Counted from the first letter of the stretch, positions 16,387 to 26,226 are shown. The stretch is DNA of 64,000 bases from Salinivirgaceae bacterium (GCA_017474765.1 JAFVGW010000034.1:86502-150501); one strand, 5' to 3'. Numbers and translations are program-made. The notes: generated by a model from the letters alone, not told the origin.

Positions 16387-18036
16387 TTAAATGTTCTTTC
16401 CGTGCTCGAGCAGCAGAGTGTGAGTCGGCTGGTCGCAAACTTCGCTTGGACCGAAGTATTGGATTGGGCCTGGGTAAACGAAATCGGTGTTGATGGCCCA
16501 CTCGTCGCGTTTCGAAGCGAAATACTTGAACGGACCGCCGTCCAGTTTCACAAGAGCCTTCTGGATAACAGGTTTCATCTTGCCGTTGCGTTTTTCCATA
16601 TTCATCATTGCGGTGATAGGAATACCGCCCGAAATCCATTTGTCAGCAGGCTCGGTGGTGTTGCGAACCGACGACATATAGCCAGTCTTGCCAGCGCCAA
16701 TCAGCATCGAAGCCGTGTAGCCCAGCGAGTAGCAGTAGTCAGCGTCGAAGTTCGACGGAGCGGCGCAGCGGCCTTCGTAGCCGAAGAAGTGGTGCTGTGT
16801 GGCGAATTTGCCAACAAACTTGCCCGATTTCTTCCACTCGGCCAGTTTCTTGCCAACCATTTCGGCAAGCAGTTGCTCGGTCTCGATGAGCGACACCTGA
16901 ACGTTTCCGTGCGGGTCGCGCTCAAGAGCCAGCTGACGCGAAACGGCCACAGGCAGGCTCTCGAAGATGGCGGCGTTCTCTTTCGACAGATGCTTAACCA
17001 CATAGTCGATTTTCTGGTCGTCGGCAACCTTGTCAAACTCGGCCTGGTTGGCGGCCAGCATATCGTTCAACTCTGAAATCAGTTTCTTGATGGCAGGAAT
17101 AAACTCGATAAGTCCTTCAGGAACAAGCACAATACCGAAGTTCAGACCTTTGGCGGCACGGTTGGCAACCGCTTGCGCGATGTAGGTCACAATGTCGTCG
17201 AGTGACTGGTTCTTAGCCTCAACCTCTTCGCCGATGAGCGTGATGTTCGGCTGAGTCTTCAGTGCGCACTCAAGCGTCACGTGACTTGCCGAGCGGCCCA
17301 TAAGTTTAATGAAGTGCCAGTATTTCTTTGCCGAGTTGGCGTCGCGCTGAATGTTACCGATAACTTCAGCGTAAACCTTTGTGGCAGTGTCAAATCCGAA
17401 AGAAGTCTCAATCATTTCGTTCTTCAGGTCGCCGTCGATGGTCTTCGGGCAGCCGATAACCTGAATGCCGCATTTCTTTTGCAGATAATATTCGGCCAGA
17501 ACGCAGGCGTTGGTGTTCGAGTCGTCGCCACCGATGATAACGATAGCCTTGATACCCAGTTTGTTGCAGATTTCAATGCCTTTGTCGAACTGCTCAACTT
17601 CCTCAAGTTTTGTACGGCCCGAGCCAATAATGTCGAAGCCGCCAGTGTTGCGGTACTCGTCGATGATGTCGGCAGTCAGTTCAACATATTTGTGGTCAAC
17701 CAAGCCCGAAGGACCGCCCAGGAAACCGTAGAGTTTGCTGTTGGGGTTCATTTTCTTCAAGCCGTCAAACAAGCCAGAGATGACATTGTGTCCGCCCGGT
17801 GCCTGTCCGCCCGAAAGGATAACGCCCACATTCACAGCGTCATACTTCTTTGCCTCGCCGGCAACGAATTGGATAGTCGGCATTCCGTAGGTGTTCGGGA
17901 AAAGTTTTTTGATGTCGGCCTGATCGGCAACCGATTGAGTTGCAGCGCCTTCGCTCAGCACGACATTACCTTTAAGGGCAGCCGGCAACTTTGGCTGATA
18001 GGCGGCCCTTGCAATCTGTAATGGACTCTTTTTCAT
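16387..18036 (-). CDS. pfp: Diphosphate--fructose-6-phosphate 1-phosphotransferase
   Basis: This 549-residue enzyme is a pyrophosphate-dependent phosphofructokinase that reversibly phosphorylates fructose 6-phosphate with PPi in the cytosol. The PPi-type signature GGDDSNT (second Asp where ATP enzymes have Gly) is at about residues 172-178. The catalytic PKTIDGDL motif, [14 protein letters not shown] and the substrate-binding [13 protein letters not shown] segment are all present. The length matches the long (about 550-residue) plant/spirochaete-type PFP subfamily typical of Bacteroidales. It is monocistronic, with a TACATTTG promoter box 39 bp upstream and a strong terminator downstream. Confidence 0.96.
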   Translation of the reverse strand: MKKSPLQIARAAYQPKLPAALKGNVVLSEGAATQSVADQADIKKLFPNTYGMPTIQFVAGEAKKYDAVNVGVILSGGQAPGGHNVISGLFDGLKKMNPNSKLYGFLGGPSGLVDHKYVELTADIIDEYRNTGGFDIIGSGRTKLEEVEQFDKGIEICNKLGIKAIVIIGGDDSNTNACVLAEYYLQKKCGIQVIGCPKTIDGDLKNEMIETSFGFDTATKVYAEVIGNIQRDANSAKKYWHFIKLMGRSASHVTLECALKTQPNITLIGEEVEAKNQSLDDIVTYIAQAVANRAAKGLNFGIVLVPEGLIEFIPAIKKLISELNDMLAANQAEFDKVADDQKIDYVVKHLSKENAAIFESLPVAVSRQLALERDPHGNVQVSLIETEQLLAEMVGKKLAEWKKSGKFVGKFATQHHFFGYEGRCAAPSNFDADYCYSLGYTASMLIGAGKTGYMSSVRNTTEPADKWISGGIPITAMMNMEKRNGKMKPVIQKALVKLDGGPFKYFASKRDEWAINTDFVYPGPIQYFGPSEVCDQPTHTLLLEHGKNI

Positions 18037-18074
18037 TATGATACGTTTTAAGAATATATTTCACATTTTCTGCG

Positions 18075-18082
18075 CAAATGTA
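18075..18082 (-). promoter_or_regulatory. Promoter -7 box of pfp
   Basis: TACATTTG on the minus strand matches the Bacteroidota TAnnTTTG -7 consensus. It lies 39 bp before the pfp ATG; no matching TTTG -33 box was clear. Confidence 0.5.
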
Positions 18083-18160
18083 TCATTTATCATCAATTAT
18101 CGGAATTGAATAATGAACAATTTGTGAGGCCCGGTTCATTATCTTTTTCAATGAGCAATT

Positions 18161-20128
18161 TTACACGCCCAACCCTTCCAATTCCATCGTCAGCCGTTCC
18201 CAATTGTTCAGTTCGTCGGCAAGTTGCTTCTTGGCGGCTTCATATTTCTCAAAGAATTCGGTGGTGGCGTTTTCGGGGTGGTTGGCTAGTTGGTTGTCCA
18301 TTTCGGCAATGGCGGCCTCATACTCCACAATCAGCGCCTCGCTATCCTCAACCGCTTTCTTGGCCTTGCGCTGACGGCGCTCCTGCTCCTTCTGCTCCTC
18401 GTAACTCAGCTTGCTTTGCGTTGCAACTGGCTGAGCCTTAGTTTTTTGCTCATCAGCCTTTGGATTTTTTGCCAATGCGGGCGTTTCGCTCTTCTGCCCC
18501 ATCTCAAACTGCCGCATGTTCTCGAGTTTCTTATGGTACAAGAAATCGCCGATGCCGCCCAAGTGCTGCTTAATCTTCTGATGGCGGAACTCATAAACAA
18601 TGTTCACCATTCCGTCGAGAAAATCGCGGTCGTGCGAGACCACAATCAGAGTACCATCATAGTTGATAAGTGCCTGTTTCAGAATATCTTTCGAGCGCAT
18701 GTCAAGGTGGTTGGTGGGCTCGTCGAGCACAAGCAGATTGGCAGGTTCGAGCAGCAGTTTGGCCATCGACAGACGCGCCTTCTCGCCACCGCTCAAAATG
18801 CTGACTTTCTTGTCGATATCCTCACCGCGAAACAGAAATGACGCCAAAATGTCGCGGATTTTCGTACGGATTTCGCCTTTGGCAATCTCGTCAATCGTCT
18901 GAAAAACGGTTTTGTTATCGTCGAGCATTTCGCTCTGATTCTGTGCATAATAGCCAATCTTCACGTTATGGCCGATTTTCACCACGCCGTCGCACGGATG
19001 GATGCCAAGAATCACCTTCGCCATGGTGGTTTTGCCCTCGCCGTTGCGGCCCACAAAAGCCACTTTCTGTCCGCGTTCTAGCGTGAAATCGATGTCGTTG
19101 AGCACCACCTTGTCCCCAAAACGCTTGGTCATCGCCTTGGTTTCGACCACCACCTGCCCCGAGTGCGGCGCGGGCGGAAAACGGAAGTGCATGGCCGAGT
19201 TGTCGAACTCATCAACTTCAATGCGCTCAACCTTCTCGAGTTGCTTGATGCGCGACTGCACCTGCACGGCTTTGGTGGCCTTGTATCGGAACCGCTCGAT
19301 GAATTTTTCGGTGTCCTCAATCATCTTCTGCTGATTCTCAAAAGCGGCCATCTGCTGCGCGAGTTGTTCCTGACGTTGCACAACATATTGTGAATAAGGC
19401 ACTTTGAAGTCGTAAATCTTGCCAAGCGAAATCTCGATGGTGCGGTTGGTCAGATTGTCGAGAAAGGCGCGGTCGTGCGATACAACAATCACGGCGCCCT
19501 CGTAGGTTTTCAGCATATCCTCGAACCACTGAACCGACTCAATATCAAGGTGATTGGTGGGCTCGTCGAGCAAAAGCACATCGGGGTGCTGCAAAATGAC
19601 TTTCGCCAACTCGATACGCATACGCCAACCGCCACTGAACTCAGCCGTCGGACGCTCAAAATCAGTGCGTTCGAATCCCAAACCGAGTAGAGTGCTCTCA
19701 ATCTCGCCATCGATATTATGGCCGCTCAGCAGATGGAAACGGTCGTTTTTCTCAGTAAGACGGTTAATCAGCGCCATGTATTCATCCGACTCATAATCAG
19801 TGCGTTCGGCCAATTGGCTGTTCAGTTGGGCAATCTCTTTCTCGAGCGCCTTCACTTCAACAAAGGCACTCTGCGCCTCGGCATAAACCGAGCGCGTGTC
19901 CTGAACCGACAGGTGTTGCGGCAAATAACCGATTGTCAAGCCTTTAGGAATTGACACCTGGCCGTTGTCGTATGGCTGACGGCCGCAAAGCACTTTGAGC
20001 AAAGTGGATTTTCCCGCGCCGTTCTTGCCCGTCAAGCCAATGCGGTCACGCGGATTGACCAAAAAACTGATATTATTGAACAACGGCACGCCCGAAAACT
20101 CCACCGTCAGGTTGCTTACTGAAATCAT
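18161..20128 (-). CDS. ABC-F family ATP-binding protein
   Basis: The 655-residue protein has two ABC ATPase domains and no membrane segment. Domain 1 has GKNGAGKST, signature EFSGGWRMRIELAK and LLLDEPTNHLD; domain 2 has GRNGEGKTT, LSGGEKARLSMAK and LVLDEPTNHLD. They are separated by the ABC-F interdomain linker (about residues 240-330; KFIERFRYKATKAVQVQSRI). The C-terminal 110 residues (KKLENMRQFEMG, then charged and coiled-coil) resemble the DNA- or ribosome-binding tail of Uup/YheS-type members. Such proteins act on the ribosomal E site during translation; some give antibiotic protection, but this looks like a housekeeping member. A promoter box lies 20 bp upstream. Confidence 0.92.
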   Translation of the reverse strand: MISVSNLTVEFSGVPLFNNISFLVNPRDRIGLTGKNGAGKSTLLKVLCGRQPYDNGQVSIPKGLTIGYLPQHLSVQDTRSVYAEAQSAFVEVKALEKEIAQLNSQLAERTDYESDEYMALINRLTEKNDRFHLLSGHNIDGEIESTLLGLGFERTDFERPTAEFSGGWRMRIELAKVILQHPDVLLLDEPTNHLDIESVQWFEDMLKTYEGAVIVVSHDRAFLDNLTNRTIEISLGKIYDFKVPYSQYVVQRQEQLAQQMAAFENQQKMIEDTEKFIERFRYKATKAVQVQSRIKQLEKVERIEVDEFDNSAMHFRFPPAPHSGQVVVETKAMTKRFGDKVVLNDIDFTLERGQKVAFVGRNGEGKTTMAKVILGIHPCDGVVKIGHNVKIGYYAQNQSEMLDDNKTVFQTIDEIAKGEIRTKIRDILASFLFRGEDIDKKVSILSGGEKARLSMAKLLLEPANLLVLDEPTNHLDMRSKDILKQALINYDGTLIVVSHDRDFLDGMVNIVYEFRHQKIKQHLGGIGDFLYHKKLENMRQFEMGQKSETPALAKNPKADEQKTKAQPVATQSKLSYEEQKEQERRQRKAKKAVEDSEALIVEYEAAIAEMDNQLANHPENATTEFFEKYEAAKKQLADELNNWERLTMELEGLGV

Positions 20129-20147
20129 AGTCTGCTTTTTTGAGCCG

Positions 20148-20176
20148 CAAAGGTAGGCTTTTTTCAGACAGCCAAA
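20148..20176 (-). promoter_or_regulatory. Promoter of the ABC-F gene
   Basis: On the minus strand, TTTG (20173-20176), 17 bases, then TACCTTTG (20148-20155). This matches the Bacteroidota -33/-7 pattern with slightly short spacing, and the -7 box ends 20 bp before the ATG. Confidence 0.6.
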
Positions 20177-20215
20177 ATCAACTGTTTCGGCAGAAATTGA
20201 TTATCTGTGACGGGC

Positions 20216-20247
20216 AACAAAAAAGGTCTTCCTTACAGAAGACCTTT
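20216..20247 (-). terminator. Perfect hairpin in the ABC-F / SpoIIE divergent spacer
   Basis: AAAGGTCTTC (20222-20231) and GAAGACCTTT (20238-20247) form a perfect 10-bp stem with a six-base loop. Read on the minus strand it ends in six T, so it looks like an intrinsic terminator. No minus-strand gene lies just upstream, so it may stop antisense transcripts or belong to the 5' leader of the plus-strand signalling operon. Confidence 0.5.
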
Positions 20248-20271
20248 CAAAACCAATAACCAACTAACCCT

Positions 20272-20292
20272 ATGAAAACTATATTCATGTGA
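20272..20292 (+). other. Possible six-codon minicistron (MKTIFM)
   Basis: ATG AAA ACT ATA TTC ATG TGA follows the pyrimidine/A-rich run CCAATAACCAACTAACCC directly after the hairpin, about 180 bp before the SpoIIE gene. The placement resembles a leader peptide or the remnant of a gene start. The rest of 20129-20475 (347 bp) shows only the ABC-F promoter, this hairpin and AT-rich sequence. Confidence 0.25.
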
Positions 20293-20475
20293 CTTCTAAA
20301 ACGCGATTTAGCCTTTTTTGTTCAACAGATTTCACAACAAGTAATCACAAACAAACATGAACGTAATCATAAAAATCTATTTATTAGAACATAAAAAAAA
20401 CTATCAAAGGACAAGAAAAACTATTCAACACAACCGTAATCAAGACGTATAAAAGAATATAGAATAAAAATAGAA

Positions 20476-22692
20476 TTGACAACGTGGATTAGAATAATAT
20501 TGCTTACTATCGTTCTCGGCCTGACATCGGCAACAGCAATGGCTCAAGACAGCGAGGATGCCTTCAGCCGCCAGCTTGACAGTTTGCTGACTCTTGCAAA
20601 TACGCTCGACGACGAAGACAGTCTTCTGACTGTTTTGCACACCATAAGCATGACCCACAACAATGTGGATTCAGTTGAGAAATATTCGAAACGCGAATTG
20701 GAATTGGCTAAAAAATCCGGCGCCCCACAAATGGCCGCATCGGCATACATGGCTTTAGGCTGGTGCTACTACAACAGATACAATTACGACACCGCCAACA
20801 CATTTTATTTCAAGGCGATAGACATTTGCGACTCAATTGGTGACAAAAAATCACTGGCAAAATGCTACCACAACTTAGCCAACTCGATGGCCATGATGTC
20901 GCACTACAACGAGTCGGACGATTACGACCGTCTGGCATTGAAACTTTTTGTGGAGCTGAACGACTCGGCATACATCAGCTACATCTACCGCTCGCTGGGG
21001 CAGACATGCATCGATTTCTACCGATTCAAAATGGCGAAGGAACATCTGCTCAAAGCTCTTGAAATCGACATAAAACAAGACAATAAGGCCGGAATGGCCG
21101 ATGACTACATGCACATTGGCACTGCCGAGCTGCGCGAATTTTGCGACAAGCAAACCGACAGTCTGATTATCATGGCCAAAAACCACACTGTTCTGGCTTA
21201 TTCATTGCTGAACTCAACCAACAATGAGCTTGTTCTGATGATTGTGTGCCAAAATTTGATGGACATATACTTCAAATACGCTCTCACCAAGGAATATCCT
21301 GAAAGACAAACCCTTATCGACAGCAGCAAATACTTTTTCCAGCAAGGATTCGCGCTTGCCGAGAAAAATGGTTACTTGGACGACTCGCATGATTTTAAGA
21401 TGATGAAGGCGCGATACTGCATCGAGGAAAAGGATTACAACCATGCTTACAGAATTTTGAATCGCGCCGACAAAGAATTCCAAGACGACTCGGCATACAT
21501 CGATTTCCGAATAGAATTATATGACGTGTTTGCCGAATACTACAGCGCCATCGGGCAATATAAGAAAGCCTTTGAGTATCAAAGCAAAGCGAAGAATCTG
21601 AAAAAAGAGAATTTCAATATCGGATACACACTGCAAGCGGGCCAGTCGAATGTGCAGGATGAGTTTGACCGTATGCGACAAGACCAGGAAATAAAAAGCG
21701 AGCAGCTCAAAATAATGAGCAAGGAGCAGAAATTCCGTCAGACTATAACCAACATATCGTCGGGGGCGGCTCTTGTCATTCTGACTATATTTATCACCAT
21801 GTCGTACAACGGAATGAAGCGAAAACGCCGCCTTGGAGGAATGCTCGAACGCCACAACAAATACATCAAAAAACAGCGCGACGAGTTGTCGGCCACCAAC
21901 AATCAGATAAAAGCTAGCATCAGCTATGCACAGAGAATACAATACTCAATGATGCCGGACAAGAGCGAAATAACGAACCTGTTTGGCGACACTCTGGTGA
22001 TGTGGCAGCCACTCAACACTGTTTCAGGCGATTTCTACTGGGCCACAAAAATTGGGAACAAGAAACTCCTTGCTGTTGTCGACTGCACTGGACACGGCGT
22101 TCCTGGCGCTCTGATGAGCATGCTCGGAATGTCAACATTGAGCGATATTGTGAACTCATTGCGCTTCCGCAATGCCGAACCTGTGGCATCGGAAATTCTT
22201 GACCATATGCGCAGCAGGGTTATTGAATCGCTCCACCAGGCCGAACGTAACACAATGGCGCTCGACGGCATGGATATGGCTCTGTGCATCCTCGACGAAG
22301 AAAAAATGACCATGCAGTTTGCAGGTGCCTTTCGCCCGCTCGTCATTATCCGCAACGGAAAAACAATTCTGCACAAAGGAGATAAAATGCCTGTCAGTCT
22401 TTTGTCGATTGATGACAAACCATTCCACAACAATGTGATTGAAATGCAGCATGGCGACACTGTTTATCTCTTCTCCGACGGCATTCAGGACCAGCTTGGA
22501 TACAACGACAAAGGTAAGGTGGGGAAATTCTCAACCCGCCGATTCCTCAACATTCTTGAGCGAACATCAAAAAAATCGTTCGACGAGCAATACCGCATTA
22601 TTGAAGATGCACTGGAGGACTGGCGCTCATCGCAAATCGAGAAGCCGTTTACACAAACTGACGATATAATTCTTGTCGGATTCAGAATTTAA
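20476..22692 (+). CDS. TPR-repeat membrane protein with SpoIIE (PP2C-type) phosphatase domain
   Basis: The 738-residue product is a predicted signal-transduction phosphatase. An N-terminal signal peptide (ends TAMAQ, about residue 23) leads to an extracytoplasmic TPR array (about 35-380; ASAYMALGWCYYNRYNYDTA, SLAKCYHNLANSMAMMSHY), one membrane helix (about 427-447, ALVILTIFITMSY), a coiled coil, and a cytoplasmic SpoIIE domain (490-738). Metal-binding motifs are complete: SGDFYW (Asp519), DCTGHGVPGA (Asp536), FSDGIQD (Asp668) and TDDIILVGF. It probably dephosphorylates a protein such as an anti-sigma-factor antagonist in response to an outside signal. No ATG precedes the signal peptide, so a TTG start at 20476 is used. 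A paralogue follows 13 bp downstream. Confidence 0.85.
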   Translation: MTTWIRIILLTIVLGLTSATAMAQDSEDAFSRQLDSLLTLANTLDDEDSLLTVLHTISMTHNNVDSVEKYSKRELELAKKSGAPQMAASAYMALGWCYYNRYNYDTANTFYFKAIDICDSIGDKKSLAKCYHNLANSMAMMSHYNESDDYDRLALKLFVELNDSAYISYIYRSLGQTCIDFYRFKMAKEHLLKALEIDIKQDNKAGMADDYMHIGTAELREFCDKQTDSLIIMAKNHTVLAYSLLNSTNNELVLMIVCQNLMDIYFKYALTKEYPERQTLIDSSKYFFQQGFALAEKNGYLDDSHDFKMMKARYCIEEKDYNHAYRILNRADKEFQDDSAYIDFRIELYDVFAEYYSAIGQYKKAFEYQSKAKNLKKENFNIGYTLQAGQSNVQDEFDRMRQDQEIKSEQLKIMSKEQKFRQTITNISSGAALVILTIFITMSYNGMKRKRRLGGMLERHNKYIKKQRDELSATNNQIKASISYAQRIQYSMMPDKSEITNLFGDTLVMWQPLNTVSGDFYWATKIGNKKLLAVVDCTGHGVPGALMSMLGMSTLSDIVNSLRFRNAEPVASEILDHMRSRVIESLHQAERNTMALDGMDMALCILDEEKMTMQFAGAFRPLVIIRNGKTILHKGDKMPVSLLSIDDKPFHNNVIEMQHGDTVYLFSDGIQDQLGYNDKGKVGKFSTRRFLNILERTSKKSFDEQYRIIEDALEDWRSSQIEKPFTQTDDIILVGFRI

Positions 22693-22705
22693 AGGTTAAC
22701 AAATC

Positions 22706-24949
22706 ATGCCACGACTGAAAATCACCATATTATTAATTCTCACCCTAACATGTCTGTCAAGGTCGACGGCCAGCGCGCAGCATACTACGAGCCTCTCACA
22801 TCAGCAGGTTGACAGTCTGACCGCCATAGTTACCGACATGCCCGACGACACAGTCAAAGCTTATACGCTTGCGCTGATTTGCAGCAATCACCCCAATGCC
22901 GACTCCACGCTGAAATACGCACAGGAACTATACTCATTGTCATTCAAAACAGGGCCCAAATGGCAAGCTTTGGCCTACAGGTTTGTAAGCTGGTATTACA
23001 ATTTGAACAGCGATTTCGAAAGTGCAATAAAATATCTGTACAAAGCGCTAAAAATAAACGATTCGCTCAATATAAAATACGAAATGGCGATGAACTACAA
23101 CGCCTTAGGCGAGAACATACTGAACCTGGGTGACTACAACACGGCCAACAAATACCTGCATAAGGCACTCGATATTCTTACAGAAATAGGCAACGAAAGA
23201 CTAATTACTTACACCTATCGCGACCTCGGAGTAATCTATATCAACTTCAAACTCTACGAGCAAGCTGCCCGATACTTGAGTGAAGCCATGAAAATCGACA
23301 GCGCCAACAACAACCAGCGGCAGATTGCCTTGGATTATTATTATATAGCTGAAACGCAACTCAGCATCTATAATGAGAAAAACGACACCACGGCACTCTT
23401 TGCGGCAAAAGACCTGGCAATTAAATCCAACATATTGTTCAAGAATACCAATTCCGACTATAATGAGATTCATTCAAACCTGTGCTGCATGCAGATATAC
23501 GCGGAGTTGGCTGGTATCCAAGAACAATCATCGCAACGGCGGCAACTCCTCGACAGTTGCTTGGTTTACTACAATATTGCGCGCGACCTTGCCGAGCAGC
23601 AAGGCATGCTCGACGGATTCTTTTTCCAACTTGAATTGTGCAAATCCATCTATCAGTTTAAAAGCAAGCAATATAAAGAATGCAAAAAAACTCTCATCAA
23701 CCTTGAAGCAAAAGCAAAAGAAGACATAGCAAACTATGAAGGCTATCTGGTCGACATCTACAAGAATCTTACGGAGTTGCACGAAGAGATTGGCGACTAC
23801 AAAAAAGCCTACGAATACCAAGAAAAAATGTCGGCTATTGAGAGACGATATTTAGACTACGAGTTCGCAGCAAATTCGATAAAGCTGAACGCGAAAGACG
23901 AATTCGAAAGCGAAATGCGCCAGAGGCAAATTGAGGAGAACAAGCTTAAACTCTCAATCGCGGAGCAGAAGAAACGGATGAGAAGCATCTCAATAATAGC
24001 ATCAATCGCTCTGTTTTTACTGCTCTTGCTTGCGCTCGACATATACTGGCACTCACGCCGTCGCCAAAGCATCAACATTCAGCTCTACCGCCAGCGCGAG
24101 AACTACCGCCTGCAGCGCGACATGCTTGCCAACGCAAACATGCAAGTGACGTCGAGCATCATGTACGCCAAAGAGATACAAACAGCTATTATTCCGACTG
24201 ACAAACTCATGAATTCGTTGTTCGGCGACCTCTTGATTATCTGGAAACCAATGAACATCGTATCAGGCGATTTCTACTGGGCAGCACAGTTCGGACGGCT
24301 CAAGGTACTGGCTGTGGGCGACTGCACAGGCCACGGCGTTCCTGGTGCGTTTATGAGCATGCTTGGAATCACTACCCTCAACGATATTGTTTCGGCAGTC
24401 GACCTCGAGACAACTACCGCCGCCGAGATTCTCGACAACATGAATTTCAAAATTTTCAACTCGCTGCGCAAATCGGAGCAGTTCAGCTCTAAGTTCGACG
24501 GCATGGACATTGCCATCTGCATCATCGACACTGAAAACCTGAAAATGCAGTACGCAGGAGCCTTCCGCCAGCTGGTTATCATGAGAGGCGGCGCCATGTT
24601 CGACTACAGTCCCGACCAGATGGCTGTCGGATTCAAACAATCAGTAGAACAGAAATTCACCAACAACAGTATCGACCTGCAAGATGGCGACACCATCTAT
24701 CTGTATACCAATGGCATATCAAATCAGTTCAGCAACGAGGACCGCGGCACCCGTTTCTCCGATGAACGCCTCAACAAGCTGCTCCGAGCAAATTACTACA
24801 AGCCTTTTGCCGAACAAAAACTTATAATTGAAGAAGTTCTGAAAAAATGGACAACCTCGAATTTGGGAGAAGTGTGTCCGCAAACTGATGACCAAGTGCT
24901 TATTGGCATCAGAATAACCGATGCCATCAAATCGCAGTCAAACAGCTAA
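22706..24949 (+). CDS. TPR-repeat membrane protein with divergent SpoIIE phosphatase domain
   Basis: This 747-residue paralogue of the preceding gene has the same order: signal peptide (ends ASAQ), TPR array (about 40-390; MNYNALGENILNLGDYNTAN), membrane helix (about 428-447, SIIASIALFLLLLLALDIYW), coiled coil and SpoIIE domain. It keeps SGDFYW (Asp522), DCTGHGVPGA (Asp539) and TDDQVLIGI, but the SDG motif reads YTNGISNQ, with Asn669 replacing the metal-binding Asp. Catalysis may therefore be weakened or lost, and the protein may act as a regulator or partner of its neighbour (inference). It is co-transcribed with the upstream copy (13-bp gap), and its stop lies 3 bp from the convergent tadA stop. 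Confidence 0.85.
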   Translation: MPRLKITILLILTLTCLSRSTASAQHTTSLSHQQVDSLTAIVTDMPDDTVKAYTLALICSNHPNADSTLKYAQELYSLSFKTGPKWQALAYRFVSWYYNLNSDFESAIKYLYKALKINDSLNIKYEMAMNYNALGENILNLGDYNTANKYLHKALDILTEIGNERLITYTYRDLGVIYINFKLYEQAARYLSEAMKIDSANNNQRQIALDYYYIAETQLSIYNEKNDTTALFAAKDLAIKSNILFKNTNSDYNEIHSNLCCMQIYAELAGIQEQSSQRRQLLDSCLVYYNIARDLAEQQGMLDGFFFQLELCKSIYQFKSKQYKECKKTLINLEAKAKEDIANYEGYLVDIYKNLTELHEEIGDYKKAYEYQEKMSAIERRYLDYEFAANSIKLNAKDEFESEMRQRQIEENKLKLSIAEQKKRMRSISIIASIALFLLLLLALDIYWHSRRRQSINIQLYRQRENYRLQRDMLANANMQVTSSIMYAKEIQTAIIPTDKLMNSLFGDLLIIWKPMNIVSGDFYWAAQFGRLKVLAVGDCTGHGVPGAFMSMLGITTLNDIVSAVDLETTTAAEILDNMNFKIFNSLRKSEQFSSKFDGMDIAICIIDTENLKMQYAGAFRQLVIMRGGAMFDYSPDQMAVGFKQSVEQKFTNNSIDLQDGDTIYLYTNGISNQFSNEDRGTRFSDERLNKLLRANYYKPFAEQKLIIEEVLKKWTTSNLGEVCPQTDDQVLIGIRITDAIKSQSNS

Positions 24950-24952
24950 CGT

Positions 24953-25390
24953 TCAACGTTTTCGAGCAAAAAATTCCTTCATCAAAGCCGAGCATTCCTC
25001 TTCCAGGACACCACCAACGACGATCGTTTTCGGATGGAAGATGCCGCTGAAATGGTGACTACCACGCTTTTCATCAACAACACCATAGACAATGCGGCTG
25101 ACTTGCGCCCAAGCCAATGCTCCTGCGCACATCGGACATGGCTCAACTGTAACATACAACGTACAGTCAGTCAGATATTTGCCACCAAGATAATTTGACG
25201 CAGATGTTATGGCCTGCATCTCGGCATGAGCGGTGACATCGCTGAGCGTTTCAGTCAGATTGTAGGCGCGGGCTATTATCTGCCCATTGCAAACCACAAC
25301 GGCACCAATTGGAACCTCATCTTTACCGAAAGCAATCTTTGCCTGCTCCAAAGCCTTATGCATGAAATATTTATCGTTTTTCTCGTCCAT
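24953..25390 (-). CDS. tadA: tRNA-specific adenosine deaminase / nucleoside deaminase
   Basis: The 145-residue protein is a zinc-dependent CDA-fold deaminase that most likely converts adenosine to inosine at the wobble position of tRNA-Arg(ACG). Zinc ligands and catalytic glutamate are in TAHAEMQAI, and the second half-site is EPCPMCAGALAWAQVSRIVYG, both exactly of TadA type. The C-terminal helix (ALMKEFFARKR) resembles the TadA tail. Guanine deaminase and related nucleoside deaminases share the fold, so the tRNA role is family inference. It is convergent with the SpoIIE pair and independent of the barrel genes upstream. Confidence 0.9.
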   Translation of the reverse strand: MDEKNDKYFMHKALEQAKIAFGKDEVPIGAVVVCNGQIIARAYNLTETLSDVTAHAEMQAITSASNYLGGKYLTDCTLYVTVEPCPMCAGALAWAQVSRIVYGVVDEKRGSHHFSGIFHPKTIVVGGVLEEECSALMKEFFARKR

Positions 25391-25518
25391 CGCAACAGAT
25401 TTGTTTTGAGGTCAAAAATAACTCTTTTTGCTTAAAGGATAAGAAGGTATCATTTTGCGGATGCCTATTGGAATTTGATAAAAAAGAGTTTCAGAGAGGT
25501 ATCAATTGGTTTTATTGT

Positions 25519-25554
25519 ATAAAAAACAGCCTGCGGTGGTTTATCCGCAGGCTG
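25519..25554 (-). terminator. Strong intrinsic terminator after the barrel gene
   Basis: CAGCCTGCGG (25527-25536) pairs perfectly with CCGCAGGCTG (25545-25554) around an eight-base loop, followed on the minus strand by six T. It ends the long minus-strand gene set starting with the CsgG-like gene. Confidence 0.85.
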
Positions 25555-25596
25555 ACACCCAATGGGTATTTTATGAAAATAAAAGGTTTTTAATGA

Positions 25597-26226
25597 TTAA
25601 AACTTATACGTCGCAGAAATGCTAATTGAACCATTCCTTGCAGAATAATTGTTATCACCACCTGGTTGTAAATTTGCCATACCTAAGTCATAACCAAGGC
25701 GCACGCCCAAATTATCAGTAATTTCATAGCCCGCGCCTATTCCAAATCCAAAATCAAAGCGTTTGACATCTGATTTACCAGCTTCGTTACCAAATTCGAT
25801 AGAATCATCATTCTTTTCGGTTTCATCATCAAAAATCACTTTAACTATATGTTTTCCTGTCAAGCCTATACCTACATATGGCCCTGCCATCGCATAGAAA
25901 TTGCCAAAATTTAGACGAGCTTGAACTGGAATTGTAGCATATACAATATTAAACTTGCTGGTCATTTCAACCCCCACACCATACGAAGTCTCTTCATTCT
26001 TCATCTTAAAACCCTTCTTTTCAAAAGTTAGACCCGTTTCTATCGCAAGCATATCGCTGAACCCATAATCAGCATATACGCCCAAATTCACTCCGGGATT
26101 AAATTTGATGTCATCAACTATTTCTCCATCAACTTTCATCTTCATTTTCGAAAAATTCAAACCCGCCTTAACTCCATACGATAATTGTGCAAACGTACTT
26201 GTGGATGATATTATCATCAAACCCAT
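25597..26226 (-). CDS. Outer-membrane beta-barrel protein (PorT-like), start disrupted by a homopolymer shift
   Basis: This 209-residue product is an outer-membrane beta-barrel of the OMP_b-brl/PorT type: GVKAGLNFSKMKMK, NPGVNLGVYADYGFSDMLAIE, GPYVGIGLTGK, GIGAGYEITDNLGVRLGYDLG, ending SISATYKF with the typical C-terminal Phe. The open frame starts inside a signal peptide (MGLMIISSTSTFAQ) that lacks its basic end. Upstream at 26249, ATG followed by six A runs straight into a stop. With seven A it would read MKKIVFALMGLMIISSTSTFAQ, a perfect signal peptide. Hence a one-base loss in the poly-A run at 26241-26246 has either inactivated the gene, switched it off (phase variation) or is a sequencing error. 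Confidence 0.75.
   Translation of the reverse strand: MGLMIISSTSTFAQLSYGVKAGLNFSKMKMKVDGEIVDDIKFNPGVNLGVYADYGFSDMLAIETGLTFEKKGFKMKNEETSYGVGVEMTSKFNIVYATIPVQARLNFGNFYAMAGPYVGIGLTGKHIVKVIFDDETEKNDDSIEFGNEAGKSDVKRFDFGFGIGAGYEITDNLGVRLGYDLGMANLQPGGDNNYSARNGSISISATYKF

Noticed and set aside
18161..20128. A specific antibiotic-resistance (ARE) ABC-F assignment
   Set aside because: The C-terminal coiled coil and overall look fit the housekeeping Uup/YheS-like members, and no resistance context exists.
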